A stretch of 64,000 nt of DNA from Pikeienuella piscinae (GTDB lineage Bacteria; Pseudomonadota; Alphaproteobacteria; Rhodobacterales; Rhodobacteraceae). The position numbers and the translations under genes were made by a program. Shown here one piece after another: positions 1 through 8,943 of this stretch (positions within the stretch are counted from its first letter, which is position 1; the number at the start of each line of letters is the position of its first letter). The stretch spans positions 3,910,001 through 3,974,000 of the forward strand of contig NZ_CP049056.1 of the NCBI RefSeq assembly GCF_011044155.1. The letters are read 5' to 3'. The notes below the pieces were generated by a model. The model was not told the DNA's origin, did no database searches, and saw only the letters and a program-made list of their open reading frames with translations.

Positions 1-530
1 CCGGCATGCACTGAGGCGACCCCCACCGGCAGTTTGGGCGTGTTGTGGATCGCGAAGACCTCGTCGCAGGGGAATTTCTCGAACAACCCGTCTTCGATCA
101 TGCGCTTCGCGCCGCCGCCGGCCTCCTCCGCCGGCTGGAAGATGAAATGAACGGCGCCGTTGAAATTCCGCGTCTCCGCCAGGTAGCGCGCGGCGCCGAG
201 CAGCATGGTCGTGTGTCCGTCATGCCCGCAGGCGTGCATCTTGCCCGGAATCGTGGAGCGATGCGGGGTGTCCGCCTCCTCCTGCATCGGCAGTGCGTCC
301 ATGTCGGCGCGAAGCCCGAGCGAGCCCGTGCCGTTTCCGGCGCGCAGCACGCCGACGACGCCGGTGCCGCCCAGACCGCGATGAACCTCCAGCCCCCAGG
401 ATTCGAGGCGCTCCGCGACGAGGTCCGATGTCCGGGTCTCCTCGAAGGCCGTCTCGGGATGGGCGTGGAAGTCTCGCCGCCAGGCGGTGAGTTCCTCGTG
501 ACGCGCGGCGATGGCGGGCTGAACCGGCAT
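1..530 (-). CDS. M20-family amidohydrolase (hippurate hydrolase type), truncated by window start
   Basis: The N-terminal about 176 residues of an M20D metallopeptidase/amidohydrolase are visible; the rest lies before base 1. The family hydrolyses N-acyl amino acids, hippurate or indole conjugates with two metal ions in the cytoplasm. The early motif WRRDFHAHPE, the metal motif LRADMDALPMQE and the second metal motif GKMHACGHDGHT are all present, followed by FQPAEEAGGGAKRM, so the catalytic half is intact. The ATG at 528-530 (complement) follows a strong AGGAGG with 5-base spacing. It diverges from the peptide transporter operon beginning at 819, so it may process imported peptides or acyl amino acids; that link is inference. 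Exact substrate unknown. Confidence 0.9.
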   Translation of the reverse strand, partial: MPVQPAIAARHEELTAWRRDFHAHPETAFEETRTSDLVAERLESWGLEVHRGLGGTGVVGVLRAGNGTGSLGLRADMDALPMQEEADTPHRSTIPGKMHACGHDGHTTMLLGAARYLAETRNFNGAVHFIFQPAEEAGGGAKRMIEDGLFEKFPCDEVFAIHNTPKLPVGVASVHA

Positions 531-818
531 GAAAACCTCCTGGACGGATTCGCGGGAATTCGAAACGATCATCGGATCGATGCCAGCGTTTCACCATGCG
601 ATGCAATAGCTTGGAGTCCGACGAATCTGTGAGGCGTGCGCGAGGGACGTCTGGCGTTCGGACGGCTCGGTCAAAGGCTGATGATCCGCGCCGGCGAACT
701 GGGCGACTGGTGTTGACTTCTGCGCGACGCGCCGTTGTGTTCCTGTCTAGCGGCTGGCGCGCGCTTGCGCCGGGAATCTTCCCGATCTGCTCGTCAGCGG
801 CGCAGCGACAGGGAGTCT

Positions 819-2417
819 ATGAAATCCATGACCATGAAACGACGATACATATCGGCCGCAACCGCGATCCTCGCGGCATCCGCCTTCGCGGCGACGCCGG
901 CGAGCGCCAAGGAATTGCGCTGGGCGTTCCAGACCGACACGACCTCCCTCGATCCGATGGGCCACAATGTCACCTTCACCTTCTCGGTGATGGGCAATGT
1001 CTATGAGGGTCTCGTGCGACGGAGCGCGGATCTCGAGATTGAGCCCGCGCTGGCGACGAGTTGGGAGATTCTCGAGCCGACGCGCTGGCGCTTCCATCTG
1101 CGTGAGGGCGTCAAGTTCCACAACGGCAACGATTTCAACGCCGACGATGTCCTGTTCAGCTACGAGCGGATCAACAACAAGGACTCCAATCTGCGCGATC
1201 GCGTGGGCGGCGTCACCGAAGTCATCAAGGTGGACGACTACACCGTCGATTTCGTCACCGAAGTTCCGAACCCCATCCTGACAGCTCAGTGGGAGAGCTT
1301 CTACATGATGGACAAGGAGTGGTCGGAGGAGCACGGCGCGACCGTTCCGACGAGCACGACCAAGGGAATCGAGAGCTACGCCGGGCAGCACTCCAACGGC
1401 ACCGGCCCGTTCAAGATCACCGAGCGTGAGGTGGGCGTGCGCACGGTCTTCGTGCCCAACGAAGACTGGTGGGGCGAGGTGGAGCACAACCTCACCAAGG
1501 TCACGATGACCCCGGTCACGCAGGCGGCCACCCGCGTCGCGGCGCTGCTGTCGGGCGAGATCGACATGATGTATCCGGCGCCGTTGCAGGACATCAAGCG
1601 GATCGACGACAACGACGGCACCCGCGTCATCAGCGGGCCGGAGCTGAGGACGATCTTCCTCGGCATGGATCAGTTCCGCGATCAGGCGCTGGGCACCAAT
1701 GTCGAAGGGAACCCGTTCAAGGATGTGCGGGTCCGCAAGGCGATCTATCAGGCGATCGACATCGACCTGATCAGCAAGAAGGTTATGCGCGGCCTGTCCT
1801 ACCCGACTTCGCTGATGATCTCGCCGACTCTCTTTCCGGCAGGGGAGCAGATCGAGCGCTATCCCTACGATCCGGAGGCGTCGAAGGCGCTGTTGGCCGA
1901 GGCCGGCTATCCTGACGGGTTCGAGACGCGTTTCGATTGTCCGAACGATCGCTACGTCAACGACGCCGATATCTGCCAGGTGATCACGGCCATGCTCGCC
2001 CGCGTCGGGATCAAGCTGAACACGCGCGCCTATCCGAAAGCGCAGTTCTTCGCCGACATCAATCGCGGCAAGCAGGATTTCGCGATGTATCTGCTGGGTT
2101 GGACCCCGTCGAGCTTCGACAGCCACAACGTGCTCTACAGCCTGATGTCGACCTGGAACGAGGACACCGGACGCGGGCGCGTCAACTATGGCGATTTCAG
2201 CGATCCGCGGCTCGACGAGATTACCGACCTGGTGCTCACGGAGACCGATCAGGAAAAGCGCGACGCCCTGATCCTGGAGGCTTTCCAGATCGTCAAGGAC
2301 AAGGTCTATTACGTGCCGCTGCACCAGCAGTCGGTCGTGTGGGCCGCGCGCGACAATATCGAGCTCAAGCAGCGCGCCGACAACCAGTTCCAGTTCCGTT
2401 TCGTAACGGTCAACTAA
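819..2417 (+). CDS. ABC transporter substrate-binding protein, peptide/nickel family 5
   Basis: A 532-residue periplasmic solute-binding protein of the SBP_bac_5 family (DppA/OppA type). The N-terminus has a positively charged stretch, a hydrophobic run and an ASA cleavage site before KELRWAFQTD, a typical Sec signal peptide. The motif FHNGNDFNADDVLFSYER is the usual family signature for this position, and the C-terminal YYVPLHQQSVVWAARDNIE also fits. The ATG at 819 has GGGAG only three bases upstream; ATGs at 828 and 834 in the same signal peptide are alternatives and would not change the mature protein. It heads the operon with two permeases and a fused ATPase. A TTGACT at 713-718 could be a -35 box, but I see no convincing -10. 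The ligand cannot be told from sequence. Confidence 0.93.
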   Translation: MKSMTMKRRYISAATAILAASAFAATPASAKELRWAFQTDTTSLDPMGHNVTFTFSVMGNVYEGLVRRSADLEIEPALATSWEILEPTRWRFHLREGVKFHNGNDFNADDVLFSYERINNKDSNLRDRVGGVTEVIKVDDYTVDFVTEVPNPILTAQWESFYMMDKEWSEEHGATVPTSTTKGIESYAGQHSNGTGPFKITEREVGVRTVFVPNEDWWGEVEHNLTKVTMTPVTQAATRVAALLSGEIDMMYPAPLQDIKRIDDNDGTRVISGPELRTIFLGMDQFRDQALGTNVEGNPFKDVRVRKAIYQAIDIDLISKKVMRGLSYPTSLMISPTLFPAGEQIERYPYDPEASKALLAEAGYPDGFETRFDCPNDRYVNDADICQVITAMLARVGIKLNTRAYPKAQFFADINRGKQDFAMYLLGWTPSSFDSHNVLYSLMSTWNEDTGRGRVNYGDFSDPRLDEITDLVLTETDQEKRDALILEAFQIVKDKVYYVPLHQQSVVWAARDNIELKQRADNQFQFRFVTVN

Positions 2418-2431
2418 GGCTGGAACGCTTT

Positions 2432-2454
2432 CCGGGGGCGCGCGTCGCCCCCGG
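2432..2454 (+). terminator. Stem-loop between binding-protein and permease genes
   Basis: A perfect 9-bp GC stem (CCGGGGGCG / CGCCCCCGG) with a 5-base loop lies 14 bases after the binding-protein stop and 41 bases before the permease start. There is no T-run after it. In binding-protein operons such hairpins usually protect the upstream message or cause partial termination, giving more binding protein than permease. That role is inference. Confidence 0.55.
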
Positions 2455-2495
2455 GATCTCCTTCCCGCGCACGCTTGTCAGGATAATTACCGCGG

Positions 2496-3479
2496 ATGCT
2501 TAGATTCATCGCCAAACGACTGGCGCAATCCGTCCTTGTGATGCTGTTCGTCGGCGCGATCGCGTTCGCCCTCTTCCAGTTCGTCGGCGACCCGATCAAC
2601 CAGATGGTGGGCCAGGACACCAGCCAGGCGGAGCGCGATGAGTTGCGCGAACGTCTCGGGCTCAACGACCCGCTCCCAATACAGTTCATGCGTTTCGCCT
2701 CCAACGCCGCGGTGGGTGATTTCGGCTTTTCCTATCAGCACAAGCGGGCGGTGTCCGAACTGATGCTGGAACGGATGCCGGCGACGCTGGAGCTGGCGGG
2801 GCTGGCGATGGTCATCGCGCTTGTCATCGGCATTCCGATGGGCGTCTATACAGGACTCCATCGGCACGGGTGGCTCTCCAAGAGTTTCATGACTCTATCG
2901 CTGATCGGCGTGTCGCTGCCGACATTCCTGATCGGCATTCTCTTCATCTATTTCTTCGCCGTGATTCTCGGCTGGTTCCCTTCGTTCGGCCGGGGCGACA
3001 TTGTGGATGTCGGTGGCTGGACGACGGGCTTTCTGACCGTTTCCGGCTGGAAGGCGATCATCCTGCCGGCGACCACGCTGGCGCTGTTCCAGATGACCCT
3101 CGTCATGCGCCTTGTCCGCGCCGAGATGCTGGAGGTCATGGCCACCGATTACATCAAGTTCGCGCGGGCGCGCGGCATCGTCAGCCGTGCGATTCAGTTC
3201 AGCCATGCGCTCAAGAACACGCTGGTTCCCGTCATTACGATCATCGGGCTGCAACTCGGCACGCTGATTGCGTTCGCGATCATCACCGAGACGGTGTTCC
3301 AGTGGCCGGGCATGGGCCGTCTTTTCCTTCAGGCGATCCAGACGGTCGATATCCCAATCATGTCGGCCTATCTGGTGATGATCGCGTTCTTCTTCGTGGT
3401 CATCAATCTGATCGTCGATATCCTCTATTACGTCGTCGACCCGCGTCTGCGCGCCGACAGCTCGAAGGGCCGCGTCTGA
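2496..3479 (+). CDS. Peptide ABC transporter permease, DppB type
   Basis: A 327-residue inner-membrane permease of the DppB/OppB family. It starts MLRFIAKRLAQSVLVML, the usual first helix, and has about six membrane segments. The cytoplasmic EAA loop that docks on the ATPase is seen in the ARARGIVSRAIQFSHALKN segment, followed by PVITIIGLQLG. The C-terminus VDILYYVVDPRLR is the standard family ending. The ATG follows an AGGA at moderate distance. The stop codon overlaps the start of the next permease gene (TGATG), so the two permease genes are translationally coupled. Confidence 0.93.
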   Translation: MLRFIAKRLAQSVLVMLFVGAIAFALFQFVGDPINQMVGQDTSQAERDELRERLGLNDPLPIQFMRFASNAAVGDFGFSYQHKRAVSELMLERMPATLELAGLAMVIALVIGIPMGVYTGLHRHGWLSKSFMTLSLIGVSLPTFLIGILFIYFFAVILGWFPSFGRGDIVDVGGWTTGFLTVSGWKAIILPATTLALFQMTLVMRLVRAEMLEVMATDYIKFARARGIVSRAIQFSHALKNTLVPVITIIGLQLGTLIAFAIITETVFQWPGMGRLFLQAIQTVDIPIMSAYLVMIAFFFVVINLIVDILYYVVDPRLRADSSKGRV

Positions 3480-4432
3480 TGCCAGTTAGCGAAACCACCC
3501 CCGGCCTCGGCGCGCGTTTTCTCGACGGGGTCCGCAGGGCCATGGCCAGTGATCTCGTCTACAGCTTCCGGACCTCGCCGGCCACGATCATCGCGACCGT
3601 CATCACCCTCGGGATGATTCTGGCCGCGCTCTTCGCGCCCTACGTCGCGTCGCAGAACCCTTTCGACGTCGCGACGCTTAGTCTGCTCGATTCCGAGTTG
3701 CCGCCCGCCTGGGTGGAGGGGGGGATGGCGGCCTATCCGCTCGGCACCGACAATCTGGGCCGGGATGTCCTCTCCACCATCCTCTACGGCGGCCGGGTGT
3801 CGTTGCTCGTCGGCTTCGTCAGCGTCATCCTCGCCATGGTGATCGGCGTCGCGCTCGGCCTGATCGCCGGCTACAAGGGCGGCATGGTCGACGCCTTCAT
3901 CATGCGCGTGGCCGAGATTCAGCTCAGCTTTCCCACGATTCTCGTCGCGCTCCTGCTCAATGGGATCATGCGCGGCGTTCTGCCGCCATCGCAGCACTCG
4001 GAACTGGCGATACTCGTGCTGATCCTTTCGATCGGGCTCTCTCACTGGGTGCAGTTCGCGCGCACGGTGCGCGCCTCCACCTTGGTGGAGCGCAACAAGG
4101 ACTACATCCTCGCCGCCCGTCTGATCGGATTGAGATCCTCGCTGATCATGATTCGCCACATTCTGCCGAACGTCATGGGGCCGGTGCTTGTCATCGCGAC
4201 TCTTGGTCTCGCCGTCGCGGTGCTGACCGAGGCGACGCTGAGCTTCCTCGGCGTCGGCGTGCCGCCGACCGAACCCTCGCTGGGCACGCTCATCAAGATC
4301 GGCAGCGATTACCTCTTCTCCGGCGCGTGGTGGATCACGATCTTCCCCGGCGCGGCGCTCGCTATACTCATCCTCTCCGTCAACCTCGTGGGCGACTGGC
4401 TCCGCGACGTAATGAACCCGAAGCTGAGGTGA
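3479..4432 (+). CDS. Peptide ABC transporter permease, DppC type
   Basis: A 317-residue permease of the DppC/OppC family that pairs with the DppB-type subunit. I place the start at the ATG overlapping the previous stop codon; the frame is open further upstream but that part is inside the dppB-type gene. The motifs LGTDNLGRDVLSTILYGGR and VEAxLSFLGVG-like EATLSFLGVGVPP are classic, and the EAA loop is LIGLRSSLIMIRHILPN. It ends GDWLRDVMNPKLR as family members do. Four bases separate it from the ATPase gene. Confidence 0.93.
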   Translation: MPVSETTPGLGARFLDGVRRAMASDLVYSFRTSPATIIATVITLGMILAALFAPYVASQNPFDVATLSLLDSELPPAWVEGGMAAYPLGTDNLGRDVLSTILYGGRVSLLVGFVSVILAMVIGVALGLIAGYKGGMVDAFIMRVAEIQLSFPTILVALLLNGIMRGVLPPSQHSELAILVLILSIGLSHWVQFARTVRASTLVERNKDYILAARLIGLRSSLIMIRHILPNVMGPVLVIATLGLAVAVLTEATLSFLGVGVPPTEPSLGTLIKIGSDYLFSGAWWITIFPGAALAILILSVNLVGDWLRDVMNPKLR

Positions 4433-4436
4433 ACTG

Positions 4437-6161
4437 ATGTCGCTCCTTGAAATCAGGAATCTGCACATCCGGTTTCCCAGTCGCTGGGGCGATGTGGAGG
4501 CTGTTCGCGGCATAGATCTGGACGTGCGCGGCGGGGAGATCGTCGGCGTCGTCGGCGAGTCCGGCGCAGGTAAGTCGACCATCGGCAACGCGGTGATCGG
4601 GCTTCTAGAGGCGCCCGGAAAGATGACCGACGGAGAGGTCAAGCTGGAAGGCGAGCGGATCGACAAGCTGCCGCCCCAGGCGTTGCAGAAGATCAGGGGC
4701 CGCAAGATCGGCATGATCTTTCAGGACCCGATGACCAGCCTCAATCCGCTCTTCACCGTCGGCCAGCAGATCGTCGAGACCATACGCACGCACCTGGACG
4801 TCTCCGCATCGGCGGCGCGGAAGCGGGCGATCCAGATGCTCGATGAAGTCGGAATCGCCGACGCCGAGAACCGGATCGACGAATATCCGCACCAGTTCTC
4901 CGGCGGTATGCGCCAGCGGGTCGTGATCGCGCTGGCGCTCTGCGCCGAACCGGACCTCGTGATCGCGGACGAGCCGACCACGGCGCTCGACGTCTCGATC
5001 CAGGCGCAGATCCTCGATCTCATCCGCGACCTCTGCAAGACGCGGAATGTCGGGGTGGTGATCATCACCCATGATATGGGCGTCATCGCGGAGATCACCG
5101 ACCGCGTCGCCGTCATGTATCACGGCAAGATCGTCGAGATCGCGGCGACGAAAGACGTGCTTGGCCATCCGAAGGAGGATTACACGAAGAGCCTGATGGC
5201 CGCGGTGCCGCGCTCGGACGTGAAGCTCGACCGGTTTCCCCGAGTCTCCTATTCCGAGGACGGGCTGGAGAAACACGACCAGGTCGATCTTCGCTCACAC
5301 TGGCTCGGCTCCGCGCAAAAGCAGGCTGAGGAGGTTTCCGACCCGCTCGTGCGCTGCGAGAACCTCTCGATGAGGTTCACCAGCCGCCATTCGATGATAC
5401 CGGCGTGGCGGCGCTATTTCACCGCTGTCGACGACCTGTCCTTCGAAATCAGGCGGGGCGAGACCTTTGGCGTCGTGGGGGAGAGCGGGAGCGGAAAATC
5501 CACGCTCGCCCGCATGATCGCCGGGCTCTACACGCCGTCGGCGGGCCGCGTCTGGTACAATGACGTCGCGGTCAGCGACCTGCAGGGCGAGAAGGAACTC
5601 GCCCCGTTCCGTCGCCAGATCCAGATGATCTTTCAGGACCCGTTTTCCTCGCTCAACCCCCGGATGCGGCTCTTCGACATCATCGCGGAGCCGATCCGCC
5701 ATCACCGGCTGGCCGGGAGCAACGCCGAGATCGTCCGGATCGTTGAGGACCTTCTGGAGCAGGTGGAGCTTGGCAAGCAGGCGGCGTGGAAATACCCGCA
5801 TGAATTTTCCGGCGGCCAGCGTCAGCGCATCTCCATCGCCCGCGCCTTCGCCACCCGTCCGCGCTTTCTGATCTGCGACGAGCCGACTTCGGCGCTCGAT
5901 GTCTCGATCCAGGCGCAATTGCTGAACCTGCTCAAGGATCTGCAACAGGAGATGGGGCTGACGATGCTGTTCATCAGCCACGACCTGCCGGTGATCCGCC
6001 AGATGTGCGACCGCGTCGCGGTGATGCAGAACGGCCAGCTGAAAGAACTGGCGGAGACCGAGACGCTGTTCGAGTCGCCGCAGAACCCCTACACGCAACA
6101 CTTGCTCAAGCTCATGCCGAAGCTCGATTTCGAGCTGACACCGGTTGAGGCGAGCGTGTGA
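4437..6161 (+). CDS. Fused dipeptide ABC transporter ATP-binding protein (DppD-DppF type)
   Basis: A 574-residue protein with two complete ABC ATPase cassettes in one chain. Cassette 1 has Walker A GESGAGKST at residues 40-48, signature FSGGMRQRV and Walker B LVIADEPTTALD near 174-185. Cassette 2 has Walker A GESGSGKST near 349, signature FSGGQRQRI and Walker B LICDEPTSALD near 480. Each cassette is followed by the short peptide-transporter C-terminal extension with an NPYT-like motif (complete in the second half: SPQNPYTQHLL). Separate DppD and DppF proteins are fused as in GsiA-type importers, giving a fixed 1:1 ratio. It is the last gene of the transporter operon. Confidence 0.93.
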   Translation: MSLLEIRNLHIRFPSRWGDVEAVRGIDLDVRGGEIVGVVGESGAGKSTIGNAVIGLLEAPGKMTDGEVKLEGERIDKLPPQALQKIRGRKIGMIFQDPMTSLNPLFTVGQQIVETIRTHLDVSASAARKRAIQMLDEVGIADAENRIDEYPHQFSGGMRQRVVIALALCAEPDLVIADEPTTALDVSIQAQILDLIRDLCKTRNVGVVIITHDMGVIAEITDRVAVMYHGKIVEIAATKDVLGHPKEDYTKSLMAAVPRSDVKLDRFPRVSYSEDGLEKHDQVDLRSHWLGSAQKQAEEVSDPLVRCENLSMRFTSRHSMIPAWRRYFTAVDDLSFEIRRGETFGVVGESGSGKSTLARMIAGLYTPSAGRVWYNDVAVSDLQGEKELAPFRRQIQMIFQDPFSSLNPRMRLFDIIAEPIRHHRLAGSNAEIVRIVEDLLEQVELGKQAAWKYPHEFSGGQRQRISIARAFATRPRFLICDEPTSALDVSIQAQLLNLLKDLQQEMGLTMLFISHDLPVIRQMCDRVAVMQNGQLKELAETETLFESPQNPYTQHLLKLMPKLDFELTPVEASV

Positions 6162-6305
6162 TCGGAGGCGCAGGAGATCGACACGAACAGGCTTCGGGCA
6201 TCGCCGGATCGCCGCGCGGCGTTCCAGCGACAGTCGCCGTTTTCGGCATGAGCGATGAATCCGCCCTGGCGGTTATCGTACGATTGAAACCGACGTAATT
6301 TCATC

Positions 6306-8021
6306 GTGCTCGAGCGGTTCCGAAAATCGGGAGCAACGCGCGCGGCGTTCTTTATCGCGCTTGGCGTTCTCGTCTATTTCTCACTCTACCCGGTTTTCTT
6401 GCAGGGCAAGGTCGTCAGCCATGACGATGTCGCCCTGTTCGAAGTTTCGACAAGATATTCGCCCTCCTACTGGTTCACGGTCGGATATGCGGAATACTTC
6501 GCGCGTCCGGGTTTTGCGTTCATACGTCCATTCAGCAACGCCTTGATGGCCGCAGACCATGCGATTTTCGGCGACGCCTACGCGCTCTACTATGTTCCGT
6601 ATTTCGCGCTGCTCGGCTGTGGCGCCGCCGCCTGCGCCGCGCTTGCGCTGCGGCTCGGCCTGCCTGTCCTCACCTCCTGCGCATGCGGCGTCTTTGTTCT
6701 TCTGCAGCCGGCCGCTATCGCGTCTAGCGTGCAGGGAGTGGCGTTTCAGCAGGACGCGCTCAGCGGGGTGTTCTGTCTTTTCGCGGCGCTCGCCTGTGCG
6801 CGGCGGACCTGGCTCGTCGCCGCAGGCGTTCTTCTTGTCGCGGTTTTCACCAAGGAGATCGCTCTCTACGCGCCGCTCTCCGCCGCGCTCTGGGCGCTGG
6901 TCTATTTGCGGTCGCCCCGCGTCGCACTCTTGCTTGTCGTCCCGTTCGTTGTCTGGGTCGCCCTCCGCATCGGTGTCGTCGGTTCGCTGGCGGATAACGC
7001 CTACGCGGTTTCAGGCGGGGTTTCAGGGTTCGCCCGGAACCTGCTGCGCGGGTTCGCCGTCTGGCCGACCGCACTTGCGAACGGTAACGAGATCAAGGAG
7101 ATGGTGGGTGACATCCTGAGGACGGGACCAGCGGCGCTGGTTGATCATCCCGCGGCTGTCGTCGCGGTCATGCTCAATCTCGCGATTGACGCTCTTGTCG
7201 CGATTGCGGTTATCGGCGGCCTTCGGCGGCTCGTTTTCGGCGGCGAAGAACGGCGTGAGGTCGATGGGCTGGTGCTCTTGATGGCTCTCGGCGGTTTCGT
7301 TCTGCTCGCGGTCGCAGCCAATAGCGCCCGGTTCGCCCCGGCTTTTCATCCGTTCCTGCTTCTCCTGCTTGCAAGAATGGTTCAGGCGCCAGCGTTCGCG
7401 CCGCGGATCGTTCGACCGGCGGCCGCCGCTGTCACCCTTGGATTCGTCGCTGCGATGGCGTTCTCCACGGTTGGAGGCGTCCGCGCGATGCTGGCCGATG
7501 TCGAACCCGCCTCTTTCAAGGCGCTGGCGCGCGCCGTCCAGGCGGAGCCGCCGGTTGAGAATGGGCGGATACTGGTCATCAACGGCCCCACCACCGGCTC
7601 CGCCCCGCACTGGCTCATGGAGCACTGGGGACGCCCGGATGAGGCGCTCGTTTTCCTGAGCCGGAGCTATGGCTGCCTCCGCGCATCCGGCGCGCCCGCA
7701 CCCGACTACGTGACCGCGCCGAGCGGGCGGCTGCGCATCGAGATTTCTTTGCCAGACTGCGCGGAATTCTTCGTCTACTGGAATCAGGATCCGAACGCAT
7801 TCCTCGAGCTGCGGACGCCGCGCGTACTCGGCGGGGGAGGGACGATCTATTATTCGTTTCCTGAAGCCCGCGTCGGGGAAGGGTTGCTCGCCGGCGCGAC
7901 CCCGGATGTCGCTTTCGGACGCCGGATCGTGGCCGAGATCGACCCGGCGGATTTCGACCGGATACTCGCGCTCGACTGGAACACCGGCGCTTTCGTTCCA
8001 TTCGGGCCGCCCGCGGAGTGA
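6306..8021 (+). CDS. Polytopic membrane protein of unknown function, GT-C-like
   Basis: A 571-residue protein with roughly ten hydrophobic segments over its first 400 residues and a soluble C-terminal part of about 170 residues. I do not recognise a named family. The layout (acidic residues in the first outer loop, SHDDVALFEVSTRYSP, then many helices and a C-terminal periplasmic domain) resembles GT-C-fold glycosyltransferases or O-antigen-ligase-like proteins, but I see no diagnostic motif. The start is a GTG at 6306; the next in-frame ATG lies well inside. It stands alone after the transporter operon and 114 bases before infA. Confidence 0.7.
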   Translation: MLERFRKSGATRAAFFIALGVLVYFSLYPVFLQGKVVSHDDVALFEVSTRYSPSYWFTVGYAEYFARPGFAFIRPFSNALMAADHAIFGDAYALYYVPYFALLGCGAAACAALALRLGLPVLTSCACGVFVLLQPAAIASSVQGVAFQQDALSGVFCLFAALACARRTWLVAAGVLLVAVFTKEIALYAPLSAALWALVYLRSPRVALLLVVPFVVWVALRIGVVGSLADNAYAVSGGVSGFARNLLRGFAVWPTALANGNEIKEMVGDILRTGPAALVDHPAAVVAVMLNLAIDALVAIAVIGGLRRLVFGGEERREVDGLVLLMALGGFVLLAVAANSARFAPAFHPFLLLLLARMVQAPAFAPRIVRPAAAAVTLGFVAAMAFSTVGGVRAMLADVEPASFKALARAVQAEPPVENGRILVINGPTTGSAPHWLMEHWGRPDEALVFLSRSYGCLRASGAPAPDYVTAPSGRLRIEISLPDCAEFFVYWNQDPNAFLELRTPRVLGGGGTIYYSFPEARVGEGLLAGATPDVAFGRRIVAEIDPADFDRILALDWNTGAFVPFGPPAE

Positions 8022-8100
8022 GATCGGCGTCCCGGCGTGAGCGATGGGGCCCGGCGGCTCCTTGCTTTCACATGCGTTTGGAGTCATTAACCCCCGCGCC

Positions 8101-8126
8101 CGGCGCGTATTTGCGCCGCGATTTTT
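8101..8126 (+). terminator. Hairpin plus T-run just upstream of infA
   Basis: A 6-bp stem CGGCGC/GCGCCG with a 6-base loop is followed three bases later by TTTTT, right before the GGAG ribosome-binding site of infA. It looks like an intrinsic terminator for the membrane-protein gene upstream. Because it sits immediately ahead of infA it could also act on infA leader RNA if the infA promoter lies upstream of it. Confidence 0.4.
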
Positions 8127-8135
8127 GGAGACGGC

Positions 8136-8354
8136 ATGGCCAAGGAAGAAACCCTCGAATTCCCCGGCGTCGTGACCGAGCTTTTGCCCAACGCGACATT
8201 CCGGGTTGAGCTCGAGAACGGCCATGAGATCATCGCTCATACTGCGGGCAAGATGCGCAAGAACCGCATCCGCGTCCTTGCGGGCGACAAGGTCCAGGTG
8301 GAAATGACGCCCTATGATCTGACCAAGGGCCGCATCACCTATCGCTTCAAGTAA
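8136..8354 (+). CDS. infA: Translation initiation factor IF-1
   Basis: A 72-residue OB-fold protein that binds the ribosomal A site during initiation. The sequence from [13 protein letters not shown] to [16 protein letters not shown] matches IF-1 along the whole length, with the [12 protein letters not shown] strand typical of the family. GGAG lies 5-8 bases before the ATG. It leads the infA-maf-RNase-yacG group, an arrangement often seen in alphaproteobacteria; only 4 bases separate it from maf. Confidence 0.98.
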   Translation: MAKEETLEFPGVVTELLPNATFRVELENGHEIIAHTAGKMRKNRIRVLAGDKVQVEMTPYDLTKGRITYRFK

Positions 8355-8358
8355 TCTC

Positions 8359-8943
8359 GTGCGCCTGATCCTCGGCTCCGCAAGCCCAAGGCGGCGCGAG
8401 CTTCTGGCGCAGATCGGCGTGACGCCTGACGAGGTTCGCCCGCCCGATATCGACGAGACGCCACGCAAGTCCGAAACCCCACGACCCTATTGCATTCGTA
8501 TGGCGGCGGACAAGGTGGCCGCGGTGAGCGCCGGCGCGGATGAACTGGTGCTTTGCGCTGACACGACCGTCGCGGCGGGGCGGCGCATACTCGGAAAACC
8601 CGCGGACGAGACCGAAGCGGAGCGCTTTCTGCGCCTGCTGTCGGGACGCCGCCACACGGTGATCACCGCGGTCGCGCTCAAGCTCGGCGCGCGGGTCTGG
8701 GCGCGCGAAGTCGTGACGGCGGTGAAATTCAAGCGGCTGTCGGATGAGGAGATCGGGGCCTATCTCCGTTCCGGCGAATGGCGAGGAAAGGCCGGCGGCT
8801 ATGCGATCCACGGGCTGGCGGGGGCGTTGATTCCGTGGATTTCTGGCTCCTTCACCGGCGTTGTCGGTCTGCCGCTGACGGAGACCGCCAATCTTCTGCG
8901 CGCCGCGGGCTATCCGGTGAACTTGCAGGGGCCGGCGAAATGA
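8359..8943 (+). CDS. maf: Maf family nucleoside triphosphate pyrophosphatase
   Basis: A 194-residue house-cleaning enzyme of the Maf/HAM1 superfamily that hydrolyses non-canonical or modified NTPs to NMPs. The N-terminal substrate loop [12 protein letters not shown], the central [15 protein letters not shown] with the catalytic Asp region, and the C-terminal [13 protein letters not shown] are present. The start is a GTG at 8359 directly before the [11 protein letters not shown] strand, as in homologs. Its stop overlaps the next start (ATGA), so the two are coupled. Confidence 0.92.
   Translation: MRLILGSASPRRRELLAQIGVTPDEVRPPDIDETPRKSETPRPYCIRMAADKVAAVSAGADELVLCADTTVAAGRRILGKPADETEAERFLRLLSGRRHTVITAVALKLGARVWAREVVTAVKFKRLSDEEIGAYLRSGEWRGKAGGYAIHGLAGALIPWISGSFTGVVGLPLTETANLLRAAGYPVNLQGPAK

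Noticed and set aside
747-2324. A 525-codon open frame on the minus strand opposite the substrate-binding protein
   Set aside because: Its translation is Arg/Asp/His-rich with no family features, while the plus strand holds a clear binding protein. Long antisense frames are common at this GC content. Similar frames opposite dppC (3428-4714), the membrane protein (7023-8468) and parC (27248-28465) were rejected for the same reason.
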